NCBI RefSeq assembly: GCF_009741265.1
Contig: NZ_WOWL01000001.1
Location: 2,728,001-2,792,000, forward strand
Direction: 5' to 3'
From: Pseudarthrobacter sp. GA104
GTDB lineage: Bacteria > Actinomycetota > Actinomycetes > Actinomycetales > Micrococcaceae
Length of the DNA: 64,000 nucleotides
Positions 26,483 to 35,382 of this stretch are shown here, one piece after another. Positions within the stretch are counted from its first letter, which is position 1. Each line of letters opens with the position of its first letter. The position numbers and the translations under genes were made by a program. The notes under the pieces were generated by a model. It saw only the letters and a list, made by a program, of their open reading frames with translations, did no database searches and was not told where the DNA came from.

Positions 26483-26551
26483 AGTTCGCTGATCCGCGAA
26501 GAGCCGTATAGCCACAAAAATTTCACAAGGCGCAGTCAAAGTTGCGAAAAC

Positions 26552-27472
26552 CTAGCGTGGGTCTAGGAGGCCTAGTCTGCCGTAGTGGTAGCTCGCCTGA
26601 TGTTCAAAGTTTATATTGTCCAGCATTACCAAAGTCAATTGCATAGACCTCGCCTTGACGTCTCGCTCATTGACTGCGTAGACCGGTGAAATCAAATGTA
26701 TGATAAACCCGGGTATCAGCTTTCCTTTGAGGAGGCGAAAGTATTTTGCGCTCTCGTAGACCGAGTCAACCATCCCGCTAATCACGGCAAACTGCTGCTC
26801 GGGATCCTCGACAACTGCTGTCTGAATAAGGGCCTGATAGTGACTGCTGTATGCGGCCGAATCATATGCCCCGTAAAGATGTTCGTTGATTTGTGATGGG
26901 CGTGAGGGGGTGACCTGACATCTGGAGCGCAATGGCTCGGACGCGATGCAGAGGGTAAGCCAGGCCCGCCAGCGAAGGGCAAGTTCGAATGCGTAATTCG
27001 ACGCTAAAGCGAACGCTGCATCACTCTCCTCAGAGGTCAATGAGAATACCGTTGCTAGCGCCTTCTTCAAGTCACCTTGGCGGTAAATCTCCGCTTCCAC
27101 GTCCGGCGCATGCGTGTAAATTATATGAGGATTATCGTGAAGTTTCCCTGAAAACTCATCGAAGTCGCGATCTAGGAAGAAGACCATATGCTTAAGTTGG
27201 CTATTGGTCTTCAAGGTCAAGTGATTGGTATTTTTGAAAAACTCAAAGTGACTGAGAACGGCCGACTTTCCGCCGGTGCTAACGGGTTCATCGGATATTT
27301 CGGAACTCCGAATGATCCTTACGCCAGCATTTGATATTTCTGGATGGGATGTCAGGAGACGTTCATAGTAGACAGCATCATGGTTCTTGCCCTCAACGAA
27401 GACTGTGTACTTTGCGGCGGTGATACGAGCAACGCCCGCGAACCCGGTACGGGAGTATCTGGGAATGCTCAT
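26552..27472 (-). CDS. DUF4435/TOPRIM-type protein, PARIS AriB-like effector
   Basis: A 306-residue protein with a DUF4435-type layout. KYTVFVEGKNHDAVYYERLL near the N-terminus gives the conserved Glu, and HMVFFLDRDFDEF gives the DxD of a TOPRIM-like nuclease centre. In the PARIS defence system the DUF4435 protein AriB is held by the ATPase AriA and released to act as a toxic nuclease when a phage anti-restriction protein is sensed. Here the ATPase gene lies directly upstream and the two share an ATGA overlap. The codon use and base composition are visibly more AT-rich than in flanking genes, a sign of transfer. The PARIS assignment rests on gene pair, order and motifs; no homology search was possible. 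Confidence 0.72.
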   Translation of the reverse strand: MSIPRYSRTGFAGVARITAAKYTVFVEGKNHDAVYYERLLTSHPEISNAGVRIIRSSEISDEPVSTGGKSAVLSHFEFFKNTNHLTLKTNSQLKHMVFFLDRDFDEFSGKLHDNPHIIYTHAPDVEAEIYRQGDLKKALATVFSLTSEESDAAFALASNYAFELALRWRAWLTLCIASEPLRSRCQVTPSRPSQINEHLYGAYDSAAYSSHYQALIQTAVVEDPEQQFAVISGMVDSVYESAKYFRLLKGKLIPGFIIHLISPVYAVNERDVKARSMQLTLVMLDNINFEHQASYHYGRLGLLDPR

Positions 27473-28644
27473 AGTTCAAAAATTTGGTGTTCTGGGACGC
27501 GGGCAACAACTTCAGGGGAGTGCGTTGCAAGGATCAACTGGCAGTCTGGGTTCACAGCCTGCATACACGCGACTAATTGACGTTGCCAATCGATGTGCAT
27601 AGATAGTTCTGGTTCATCAACCATCACTGGACTTGACTCGCCCGCAAGTGTAGTGAGGAGGATGCGAAGTAACTGCTTCTCACCAGAGGATAAACGATCC
27701 ACGCTGATCGACCTCCGGCCTCCCGCCTGGACCTCGATCCTGCTATATCGGGTGAAACGAATTTTCTTATCACCGGAGTACAGTGCCTCTATTGTTTTTT
27801 GAAAGGCAAGCTGGGAACGGGTTGCTTTTTCTATGTCAGCGTTCACGTCGCGGATTCGATGGACGACGCTTTGCAGTTCCTTTTGATTTCGGTATCGCTT
27901 CATGAAAGCTGCCCGATCAACATCCAGTTGCATTCCCTGCTGTACCAGGAAGTCAAGGACAAGTCGATAAGCGTCGTCCTCATCAATTGCGGTTTCCGGT
28001 AGTTCGCTAGCGCGCACCATGACGCTCTGAAATAGGACTGAAAGAATGTCTGCCAAGCCCTTTTGCTGTATCTCCCTAATTTTGACCAGAGAAACCGAGT
28101 TATACTGACGCCAGGCTGTTTCAATGTCGGCTTCGAAATCGAAATCCTCCACATCATAAGTTGATGCGCCAGACAACCTTCCTATTCGCCGGACCTGAAT
28201 GTCGTTCAACCGGCTGATGGGGAGGAAGCTATGTTGGTAGGGTAGTTCGTAATCGGGCCCTACATCTCCCTCGATAACTCGCGTCACCCATCCTTCCCCT
28301 TCAGGGGAATCTTCGAAATGGTCTGACCGGTCGTAATGGGAACGCTGGTCATGTGGGCGTGGTGCTTTGTGAGAAGATCGGTTACCGGGCGCCTCCCGCT
28401 TAAGAGTTCGCTCTAACGTTGCGTTATAATTTTCGCTGAAAAAAATGACCCGAGCAAACTCGAATGAAACGTCGGAAATTGCACCTGGGTCGTTGGCAAG
28501 CGCAGACTGAAGAATGCGGAGAAAGGAAGTCTTTCCCGAACCGTTAAGACCCCAAAAAACGTTTAATGAATTGTCCAGCTTGAACTTGTGAGTTTTTATC
28601 GACCCAGCCAGACCTTGAATCTCTGCCTCAATGATCTTGGTCAA
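27469..28644 (-). CDS. ABC-type ATPase (AAA_15/OLD-like), PARIS AriA-like
   Basis: A 391-residue ATPase: Walker A GLNGSGKTS (about 32-40), signature LSSGEKQLLRILL, Walker B VMVDEPELSMH and switch His in ATHSPEVVARV. The ATPase halves are separated by a long insert, as in SMC/OLD-like defence ATPases. I place the start at TTG 28644, where AGAGGA lies six bases upstream and the homologous sequence begins (TKIIEAEIQGLAG). The open frame continues upstream to 28827, but that part looks non-coding. It is followed by the DUF4435 gene with a four-base overlap. In PARIS the corresponding protein senses phage anti-restriction proteins such as Ocr; the trigger here is unknown. Confidence 0.72.
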   Translation of the reverse strand: MTKIIEAEIQGLAGSIKTHKFKLDNSLNVFWGLNGSGKTSFLRILQSALANDPGAISDVSFEFARVIFFSENYNATLERTLKREAPGNRSSHKAPRPHDQRSHYDRSDHFEDSPEGEGWVTRVIEGDVGPDYELPYQHSFLPISRLNDIQVRRIGRLSGASTYDVEDFDFEADIETAWRQYNSVSLVKIREIQQKGLADILSVLFQSVMVRASELPETAIDEDDAYRLVLDFLVQQGMQLDVDRAAFMKRYRNQKELQSVVHRIRDVNADIEKATRSQLAFQKTIEALYSGDKKIRFTRYSRIEVQAGGRRSISVDRLSSGEKQLLRILLTTLAGESSPVMVDEPELSMHIDWQRQLVACMQAVNPDCQLILATHSPEVVARVPEHQIFEL

Positions 28645-29330
28645 CTTCAGTCCTCTGCTATGGATCGTAGGCCCGCGCTGCGGAACCGGCCAACATAGTC
28701 GGCCGTCATGATCATAGTGGCTTTTGAAGATGTGCCGAGCAGCAACCAAGAAAGTTTCCGAGCCTTCGGTTCGAAGCGGGTAGTCTTCGAAAGCCTCCAT
28801 TCGCCCGCACAACCAACGCCCTCGCATGAGACGCGCCGGAGTGCTGCTTCACAAGCGTGGAAGCGACTCTTGGCCTGTGAACGGCAGACTGCTGGTAGCC
28901 CACGAGCTGGAGGGTGTCCAGCCCGAAGTTACGCTCGAGAGCCTCTACCTGGACTCGCTGCGGAACTTGTCCCCAGCCAGCAGTGCCACTGTGTTTACCT
29001 GAAGTGGTACAGCGGCCTGCAGCCGAGCGCCGCGAGGTCATGAGCCGCTACACCAACGGCACGCACCAAGACCGGCACGGTCACCCTAATCATCAGCGGT
29101 AACCGCCCGTTCCAGCACGCAGTAACAGAAGCGGTTCAGCTTCTAGAAAAGCCGCGCCGCCTGACTCACCCTGTGCAGGCCCGCCGAACTCTCGCCGCAG
29201 ATCATTGACAACTCGACCGCCCTTTCGCTTGTAGGACGTCGTCTTCTGCGGCGGCGAGTAATCGGGAGAAATTACGACTTGGTGCCGCATCTTTGGGCTA
29301 GCCAGCCGAACCTCCTGGAGGTTCCCGCCC
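28645..29330. other. Intergenic region between the ATPase gene and the metH fragment
   Basis: About 690 bases without a convincing gene. One plus-strand frame from ATG 28826 to 29002 encodes 58 residues (MRRAGVLLHKRG and then HELEGVQPEVTLESLYLDSL) with a protein-like composition, but there is no clear ribosome binding site and I recognise no family. The region probably contains the promoter of the minus-strand ATPase gene and worn remnants of earlier cargo. Confidence 0.4.
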
Positions 29331-30121
29331 TCGTAGTACATGGACACACAGCGCAACGTGCCGCCCCCGCACGTAACCTGTTTAGATGCCTCGTTTTGCG
29401 CTTGATATTGAGTCCTGCCCCGCCCCTTCCGTGCGCAGGAGCTCCTGGACGCCGTGAACCACCGCGTGGTCATCGCTGACGGCGCGATGGGCACGATGCT
29501 GCAGGGCCGGGACCTCTCACTTGAGAAGGACTTCCTGGGCCTCGAAGGCTGCAACGAGATCCTCAATGACACGCGGCCCGATGTCCTCGCGGACATCCAC
29601 GACGCCTACTTCGCCACGGGCATCGACGCCGTCGAGACCAACACCTTCGGCGCCAACTGGTCCAACCTCTCCGACTACGGCATTGACGACCGGATCGAGG
29701 AGCTCGCGCGCAAGGGCGCCCAGATCGCCCGCGAACGCGCCGAAGCGGCAGAACAAACAGACGGACGGATGCGCTGGGTCCTTGGCTCCATGGGCCCGGG
29801 CACCAAGCTCCCCAGCCTCGGGCACACCAGCTACGACTACCTCAAGCAGACGTTCGCCCTGCAGGCCGAGGGCCTCATCGACGGCGGCGCGGACGCCTTC
29901 CTCATCGAAACCAGCCAGGACCTCCTGCAGACCAAGGCCGCCGTCAACGGCTGCAAGCAGGCCATCGTCACCCGCGGCATCCGCCTCCCCATCTTCGTCG
30001 AGGTGACGGTCGAAACCACCGGAACCATGCTCATGGGTTCCGAAATCGGCGCCGCGCTGACCGCCCTCGAGCCGCTCGGCGTCGACGCCATCGGCCTGAA
30101 CTGCGCCACCGGACCGGACGA
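29331..30121 (+). repeat. Left copy of the direct repeat formed by the metH 5' region
   Basis: This block corresponds to 35383-36175. It starts in the untranslated leader at TCGTAGTACATGGACACA and ends inside codon 246 of metH. The last roughly 250 bases are identical in the two copies, whereas the first part differs by scattered substitutions and two single-base indels, so the copies are more alike toward the 3' end. The repeat encloses the second cargo block. Confidence 0.92.
29386..30121 (+). pseudogene. metH: Truncated, frameshifted 5' fragment of metH
   Basis: It encodes the first 246 or so residues of cobalamin-dependent methionine synthase, only part of the homocysteine-binding domain. 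A one-base deletion near codon 11 (after GAGTCC) breaks the frame from the ATG at 29386. The remaining frame from GTG 29454 stays open and matches MetH up to LNCATGPDE, then runs into unrelated sequence and ends at 30299. The zinc-ligand GGCC motif, pterin, B12 and reactivation domains are all absent, so it cannot be active. The open frame shows the duplication is recent. Confidence 0.92.
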
Positions 30122-30215
30122 AAGACCGAAGAAGTGTCCTCCCGCCATGCGGTATCCAGCTTCCGGGCGCAGTTCAACGCAGTGCCGGTCCTTCTGCACC
30201 TGCAGAGGTCGAAAG

Positions 30216-31115
30216 CTAAGGCCTTTTCAGCGCCTGCTCCGGCTGCTTGCGAGAGAACAGCGGGTGAACCTGAAGGCTTGGGCTGGCAACTATGGATAGT
30301 TGGTCACCTGCTTCGTTTGGCACCAAGCCAATGTTCAGGGATCCTATAAACTCCTCGATCGAGTGCCTCCCCCACCGGAGCAATACCAACGCTCTCTCTT
30401 CGCTAAGAACTCGTCCTGTCAGTACCCCGCCCCCTTCCATCACGTGCCTGTATGCCAGGTCGTTGAAGAATTGGGGTGCCCAAGCGAAGCCATGGGCGAA
30501 ACCCGAGCAGAGCTGCCATCGCGAGAAGAAGTCTGTGCCGCGTTCTTTGTCCACTTGGCGTAATGCATCTGATCTGTTCAAAGGGGCCTTGATGGCGGAC
30601 TTCCTCAAGCCGAGGAACGCCGCACTCCCTAAGAGACTGTCGACTTGCGCTTTGGAGTCTTCGGATGATTTACGCGCATCGGCTTGGACGTTGCCCGGGA
30701 CGCCAGGGTCAGCAGCCATATGTGAAAAGAACTTTGAGGCATTAAACAGTGAATCATGCGCAACTCTTAGCGCCCGTTCCTGCCTTCCTGCTCGTCCTTT
30801 TCCGGTAAGGACCCACATCCCGACGCCCGAAAGTTCCACCGCGCCCCGAACTAACGTCGGGATGCCTGCAGGATGCAGTCTTCCTAATCCGGCAGCGAGA
30901 CCAAAGGCGGACGTGAGGTCATCAACTGCTGTATCGAGGAGTGAACGGACGATGGCAGCAACAGACGAGCCTTCCGGCATGCCTGTTTCATCTCGGGCCA
31001 ATAGGCTCGTCGCGTCCGGCGGATAGGACGCTCTGTTAGATGTGCGTTTGTGGGTTTTCTCCAACCACAGGCCCAGGTCGTTCCAGTCACGTGAGTACTC
31101 ATTTTCATTTGGCAT
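30216..31115 (-). CDS. Uncharacterised island protein
   Basis: A 299-residue, mostly helical, soluble protein that I do not recognise. It has a conserved-looking centre, LVRGAVELSGVGMWVLTG, and toward the C-terminus RWQLCSGFAHGFAWAP. The R-x-LCSGFAHG pattern resembles the late helix of several helical, HEPN-like or DUF5677-like families, but the match is weak. No signal peptide or membrane segment is visible. It begins downstream (in its own direction) of the HNH gene with an 80-bp gap, so both may be one transcript. It lies inside the block flanked by the metH repeats. Confidence 0.6.
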   Translation of the reverse strand: MPNENEYSRDWNDLGLWLEKTHKRTSNRASYPPDATSLLARDETGMPEGSSVAAIVRSLLDTAVDDLTSAFGLAAGLGRLHPAGIPTLVRGAVELSGVGMWVLTGKGRAGRQERALRVAHDSLFNASKFFSHMAADPGVPGNVQADARKSSEDSKAQVDSLLGSAAFLGLRKSAIKAPLNRSDALRQVDKERGTDFFSRWQLCSGFAHGFAWAPQFFNDLAYRHVMEGGGVLTGRVLSEERALVLLRWGRHSIEEFIGSLNIGLVPNEAGDQLSIVASPSLQVHPLFSRKQPEQALKRP

Positions 31116-31195
31116 CTTTAAAGTCTGGCAGAAGAGACTTTATGCAGTGCGAAGGCAGTTAGGGGCAGGAAGTGCGGTGGAAACCTATGGACCTG

Positions 31196-32077
31196 TTAGT
31201 CGAGGTTTTCCGCCCTCTCCGCCAAGGCCGGAAGGGCGTTCATAACTCGGAGAAGCGCTAACCGCGCGTTCTCGAACTGTTTGTCAGAAGTTACCTGTGG
31301 CGGCCAATTCAGCTGCTTGTTGTTGGGTGGCCAAATTCGGTAGGCCGGCGTTGCTTCGACGGTAGTCATGGCCTTTAGGTCTATGGCTCGTCGAGCTGGT
31401 GGTGTCCAGGGAATGTCAGGCTTGAAATACTGCTGAATGAAGTAGACGCCTTGAACTCCTAGAAGTGAGCTCGCTAAATTGCGAGGATTAGTGGCTAAAG
31501 CTGTCTGCGGATCGACATCTCGGTTTAGTACCAAAAGGTGTGTTTCGTGCCACATCGAGAATGTGGAGAGGAGGGAATTGGTGATTCCGATATAGATACG
31601 GCTGCTTTGCGGCGGACGCTTGGAGTTCTTGAAGGCCACGTAGTCCTCCTCGATGAAGACGCGATCTCGCGGGTCCCGGTATTGGTCATACATAAGAAAA
31701 CCTTTGTAGGCCCAAGCGGCAAGCTGTGTCTTGGTGCGTGCATCTACCACGTGCGCGTCGGGCCTTGGTGGATTCGCCATTTTCTTGAGGGGTCGCCGAA
31801 CAGCGTTTTCAAGTGTGGACATCCAGCCGTTATTGCACGCCGCACATACTGTCTTTACGGTGACCTCGTGTAGATTCGGGGTCCTGTTTCCGCGGTGCTC
31901 GTCAATCTCGACGAATCTTCCCCGGGCATTCTTTCTTACTACTGTCTGGGGAAAGGGTGCTTGGTAGGAACCTTCCCGTTTTATGTAGGACTGCGGTGCG
32001 GAGAACTGTTGCAACCACTGCGGGTATACATGTTCCCGGGTCAGGGGCAGACCCCCGCAGAAAATGCAAACTCTCAT
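31196..32077 (-). CDS. HNH-type zinc-binding protein, putative nuclease
   Basis: A 293-residue protein whose N-terminal region is a split HNH/treble-clef: CIFCGG at the start, LTREHVYPQW with the EH pair, and VKTVCAACNNGWMSTLE giving CxxCN. This CxxC-EH-CxxCNxxW arrangement is that of HNH endonucleases. The remaining 200 residues are of unknown function, with no similarity I can name. Its start (ATG 32077) has little ribosome-binding sequence. It is divergent from the HEPN gene with a short intergenic region. A role as effector or accessory nuclease in a defence module is plausible, not proven. Confidence 0.68.
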   Translation of the reverse strand: MRVCIFCGGLPLTREHVYPQWLQQFSAPQSYIKREGSYQAPFPQTVVRKNARGRFVEIDEHRGNRTPNLHEVTVKTVCAACNNGWMSTLENAVRRPLKKMANPPRPDAHVVDARTKTQLAAWAYKGFLMYDQYRDPRDRVFIEEDYVAFKNSKRPPQSSRIYIGITNSLLSTFSMWHETHLLVLNRDVDPQTALATNPRNLASSLLGVQGVYFIQQYFKPDIPWTPPARRAIDLKAMTTVEATPAYRIWPPNNKQLNWPPQVTSDKQFENARLALLRVMNALPALAERAENLD

Positions 32078-32253
32078 GTTCTAAATCTAGGCATCGCGAG
32101 GGCTCATGGCCATCGCCGCACCAACATTGCCGCGACTACCTCAACCGGCGCCTCGATCACCGTGATCACCCCTTGATGACTGGAACCGCTACTTCGTAGT
32201 GAATGCCGCACGATTGTGGGACCCTTAATCCACAGAGCGAGGAGGCAAGTAAT

Positions 32254-33186
32254 TTGTATTCCTTTCGGGAGCGGTTTCACCTGGGCGACAGGGTGCGAAT
32301 CGGAGAAACGGGACGAGAACTTGTTCTGACCACCGAGGATGATGCACCCCAGATAGTCTTCATTACAGCATTGAACTCTCCGTCCATATCAGACGCTGCG
32401 GACCTAGCTCTCAACGGGGAAGGCTTCGCGAGCGGCGAAGAAGCGGCTGAAGCTGCAGAGAGATGGTCATCCTACCTTCAGCTTGGATTAGCCAGGCGGT
32501 ACGCGGGAGCAGAATTCAGCCGAGCTGAGCCTGAAGCCGGGCGGTTCATGTTTGAACATGAAGGCAGCCCGGTCCTAAAAGACGCGCCCGGCAAAATCAT
32601 CTACAAAACGGAGCCTCGACCCGTTTTCTCACACTTCAGTGCAACGGCTTTAGTAAACAAGGACCCAACCAGTATCGCCCAGGCTGTCCGGGCTGCGAAG
32701 GAGAAACGTCTCTCCCCGACCCTCAATCACAGAATTGCCTTCGACCTCTTTGGCATGTCTTTTTCGTATGCGAACGTCACTACCCGCTTCGTGACGTTGA
32801 TGATGGCTGTGGAGACCCTCATCAACCAAAAAACTCATCCTCCCGAAGTCACACAGCTCATAGATGGCTTCCTCGCACAGACAGCTGTGTCTGGGATACC
32901 CGTGAATCTGAAAGCTTCACTGTCGGGAGCCTTGCGCCAAATGAAGGAGCAATCAGTGGGGCAGGCCGGCAGGGAGCTCGCAGCCGGAGCGTTATCTGGA
33001 CGGACATACCAAAATCTTGAACCGGCAGCATTCTTTAGCAAGTGCTACACGTTGCGAAGCAAGCTCGTGCACGGGGAGTCAAGCAGGACCAACCTGGACG
33101 AAGTCAATCTCAGGGCGGCGCACTTGGAGCTTTTCGTCGGAGATTTGCTGTCTGCACCACTACTCAACGACGTGCCGGATTCGTAA
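32254..33186 (+). CDS. HEPN (ApeA-like)-domain protein, putative RNase
   Basis: A 310-residue protein with a helical C-terminal domain ending in FFSKCYTLRSKLVHGESS. RSKLVH is an R-x4-H motif, the catalytic signature of HEPN RNases, and the preceding RFVTLMMAVETLI helix is typical of ApeA-like HEPN domains. The N-terminal 150 residues form a separate region with no family I recognise. The start is probably TTG at 32254, which has GAGGAGG eight bases upstream; ATG at 32203 has no ribosome binding site. It is divergent from the HNH gene, inside the metH-repeat-flanked block. An abortive-infection role is suggested by the domain and location. Confidence 0.68.
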   Translation: MYSFRERFHLGDRVRIGETGRELVLTTEDDAPQIVFITALNSPSISDAADLALNGEGFASGEEAAEAAERWSSYLQLGLARRYAGAEFSRAEPEAGRFMFEHEGSPVLKDAPGKIIYKTEPRPVFSHFSATALVNKDPTSIAQAVRAAKEKRLSPTLNHRIAFDLFGMSFSYANVTTRFVTLMMAVETLINQKTHPPEVTQLIDGFLAQTAVSGIPVNLKASLSGALRQMKEQSVGQAGRELAAGALSGRTYQNLEPAAFFSKCYTLRSKLVHGESSRTNLDEVNLRAAHLELFVGDLLSAPLLNDVPDS

Positions 33187-33514
33187 CAAGCAAATGACCA
33201 GTCACTGATGCTCGATCGAATCAGCCAGCCCGACCGCTATGACAACAATAGGTTGATAGAAGCAGCCGGCTCGAGGACCAGCGAGTGGAGACCGAAAGCA
33301 ACATCGCGCGGGCTACGGTTCGACGGAACACAACGAGAAATTTTGCCGACAACCTGTCGAACACCGTTATCAGCCAAATCCAAATCCAGATACGTGGCCG
33401 CCTCGCCGCAGTCCGCAGTGAGCCCCTCACCCCAGCACTGCAGTAACCATGGGCAAGGCGGCAGCCAAAGTCTGGAAGTCTCCTACCGGTGCGGTAGTTG
33501 CTGCTGAACTTCAC
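33187..33514. other. Intergenic region without a recognisable gene
   Basis: About 330 bases between the HEPN gene (plus) and the membrane protein gene (minus). Short frames on both strands have no ribosome binding site or family resemblance. A perfect strong terminator hairpin is not apparent. Confidence 0.5.
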
Positions 33515-34150
33515 CTAGAGCATTCCCTTGTCCCACAAGCTGACCCGATGCTTGAGGCTGTCGATGGTGTTGAGGAACTGGGAGTAGGTCTCGAACGTCG
33601 CGTTGTTGGCGTTGTCCACTAGATGTTTCTTGAAGTTTTGAGCCTCTCGGAACGTTGACAACGTCTCGCTGTCGATCATCTTGTTGCGATGTAAATCGGC
33701 CAATGCGTGCACGACGCTATTTGGCCGCCTATAGGGATTTGATGATCCGCCTGAGCCCATAAACAAGCGTTGGTGCAAGTTCAGGGAGGTGTCTTCAAGG
33801 TCGGCCCAGCTGAACTCTATCTGTGCCTTCGCATTGTTCAGGACGTCGGCCTCATCCGAGTCAATCACGTCAGGTTCAGCTTCAGGTTCCTGAGACGAGG
33901 CTGTGGAACCCTCATCTCTCTTTTTCAGCTTTTCGGGAAGCTTGCCCACCTTTTCCGACAACTCACCGGCTTCTTCCCTTAGAGAGACCGATACTCCGGC
34001 GAAAGCCGCCTCTTTTAGGCGGACGAAGATGCCGTTAATCTGCTTTCGGAACATACACAAGGCAACCAGGATTACACCGGGCCACGCGAGAACCTTCAGA
34101 AATTCCACCACGACCAGAGCGACGTCCCGCGCAACTATTCCGTAATCCAT
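33515..34150 (-). CDS. Single-pass membrane protein of unknown function
   Basis: A 211-residue protein. One N-terminal hydrophobic helix (VALVVVEFLKVLAWPGVILVALCMF, about residues 10-34) is followed by a basic and amphipathic stretch with coiled-coil character (EEAGELSEKVGKLPEKLKKRDE), an acidic linker and a helical C-terminal domain containing VVHALADLHRNKMIDSETLSTFREA. AAAGGTGG precedes ATG 34150. The C-terminal pattern recalls the helical domain of other membrane-anchored island proteins whose motif RNxxxH would follow; here that position reads FKKHLVDN, so the motif is not intact. Membrane-anchored partners are common in defence modules. Confidence 0.65.
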   Translation of the reverse strand: MDYGIVARDVALVVVEFLKVLAWPGVILVALCMFRKQINGIFVRLKEAAFAGVSVSLREEAGELSEKVGKLPEKLKKRDEGSTASSQEPEAEPDVIDSDEADVLNNAKAQIEFSWADLEDTSLNLHQRLFMGSGGSSNPYRRPNSVVHALADLHRNKMIDSETLSTFREAQNFKKHLVDNANNATFETYSQFLNTIDSLKHRVSLWDKGML

Positions 34151-34324
34151 GCCCCACCTTTACGAGATGCTCCCGCGAACGAGGAAGCCGAATTGAGCGT
34201 ACTAGGGCAATCGGGACACCGGAAATCTGGCAATCTACCTTCCGAACCGCTCCGGCTCTCGTCCACCTGCTTTTGCGGGCAGCCTTCGAGATTGCCTGTC
34301 GCTGCCGGAGCTTAGAGTTAGGAT

Positions 34325-35167
34325 ATGCAGCAGCTCCTTGACTTCGCTTTTGCGAGATTGCATCACGCCACAGCGAAGCGTAAGGAATTTGGTGAATCTT
34401 GGAAAGACTACATCGACCCATCCTTGGGACATCGACATCCGCACCATCAGCCCAACGTCGTTCGAAATCCTAGCGGTCACACGAGAGCAAGCACCGGTAC
34501 AGATGTCACTGGCGTTCAGTGATTGGCTGGCAACAATTCGTGCAGCGCTAGACAACGGCCTATACGCCTGGGTTGCAACGGCCACCGGCCAGAACCCGCC
34601 TCCCCTCGCTGAGCGTATCCAGTATCCGATCTGCTCAACACCTAAGGAATACGCCAGTCAGCGGAAACGCTTGTCCGGCGTTCCCCATGACATTCTCGAC
34701 AAACTTGAAATGTCTCAGCCCTATCAGGTGGACTCGGGTCCCGAAAGCACCCTGGTCTACTGGGTCCATGAATTAGCCCGCGTCGACCGACACCGGAGCT
34801 TGCACATAGGACTTGGTAGGGTCAGTGCGCATCGAATCCGCCTGCTACTACCTGAAGATGTGTCCCCAACTTTTGACGAGTCGGTGAAGCCGTTCCAGCA
34901 CATTGACGGGGAGCTCTTGATCGGCCATTTCACCACGAGCAAGACAATCTCCCGCTTTGACATGAAGGTGGATTTCAGGGGTGTAGGGAACGACCCGGAA
35001 ATCCACGCAGGGGCTGGTTCTAAGTTGGATGGACGACCGACATCTCTTGTTGACAGGATGGGTACACAGAGCTTTTCACTCTGAACACAGTCGAAAATAT
35101 GGCTTACTTCAGTGGTGTCGAGCCACAAGACGGCTTTCTTACCTTCGATCCGCCTGAAGAAAGCTGA
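34325..35167 (+). pseudogene. Conserved actinobacterial hypothetical gene broken by two compensating frameshifts
   Basis: Three consecutive pieces look like one protein of about 280 residues. The first (ATG 34325, MQQLLDFAFARLHHATAKRKEFGESWKDYI) ends in frame at about 34412. The middle piece, from about THPWDIDIRTIS to DRM (near 35060), lies one base on and holds LATIRAALDNGLYAWVATATGQNPPP and YWVHELARVDRHRSLHIGLGRV. The last (YTELFTLNTVENMAYFSGVEPQDG and FLTFDPPEES) returns to the first frame and ends with TGA 35165-35167. No single frame covers it, so it is probably a pseudogene unless the sequence has two errors. The function of the family is unknown to me. Confidence 0.7.
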
Positions 35168-35382
35168 GTCCCTTCGATGCGGGTGCAAAGGCAGACGCCC
35201 AACAATCCGTTTGATCCTTTGTATCGGTAGAGGTGCTTAATAGCCCCGCGGTGTTCGAGCGTCAGGAAACCAGCCCTCCGGTGCTTTTCGTCTCCAGTTG
35301 CAGTTGTCGGTCTTCCGCCAAGACCGGCCACCGAAGACAGGCTCTGATCGAAGGGTCTTGGGAGGAACGTCCACCCACGCCG

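Noticed and set aside
29454..30299. The metH fragment as a functional short homocysteine methyltransferase
   Set aside because: It lacks the GGCC zinc-ligand motif and the end of the homocysteine barrel, and its C-terminus is unrelated sequence.
31678..31700. A further match to the GTATTGG regulatory core inside the HNH gene
   Set aside because: It lacks the ATCAAT part at the fixed distance and lies within coding sequence.
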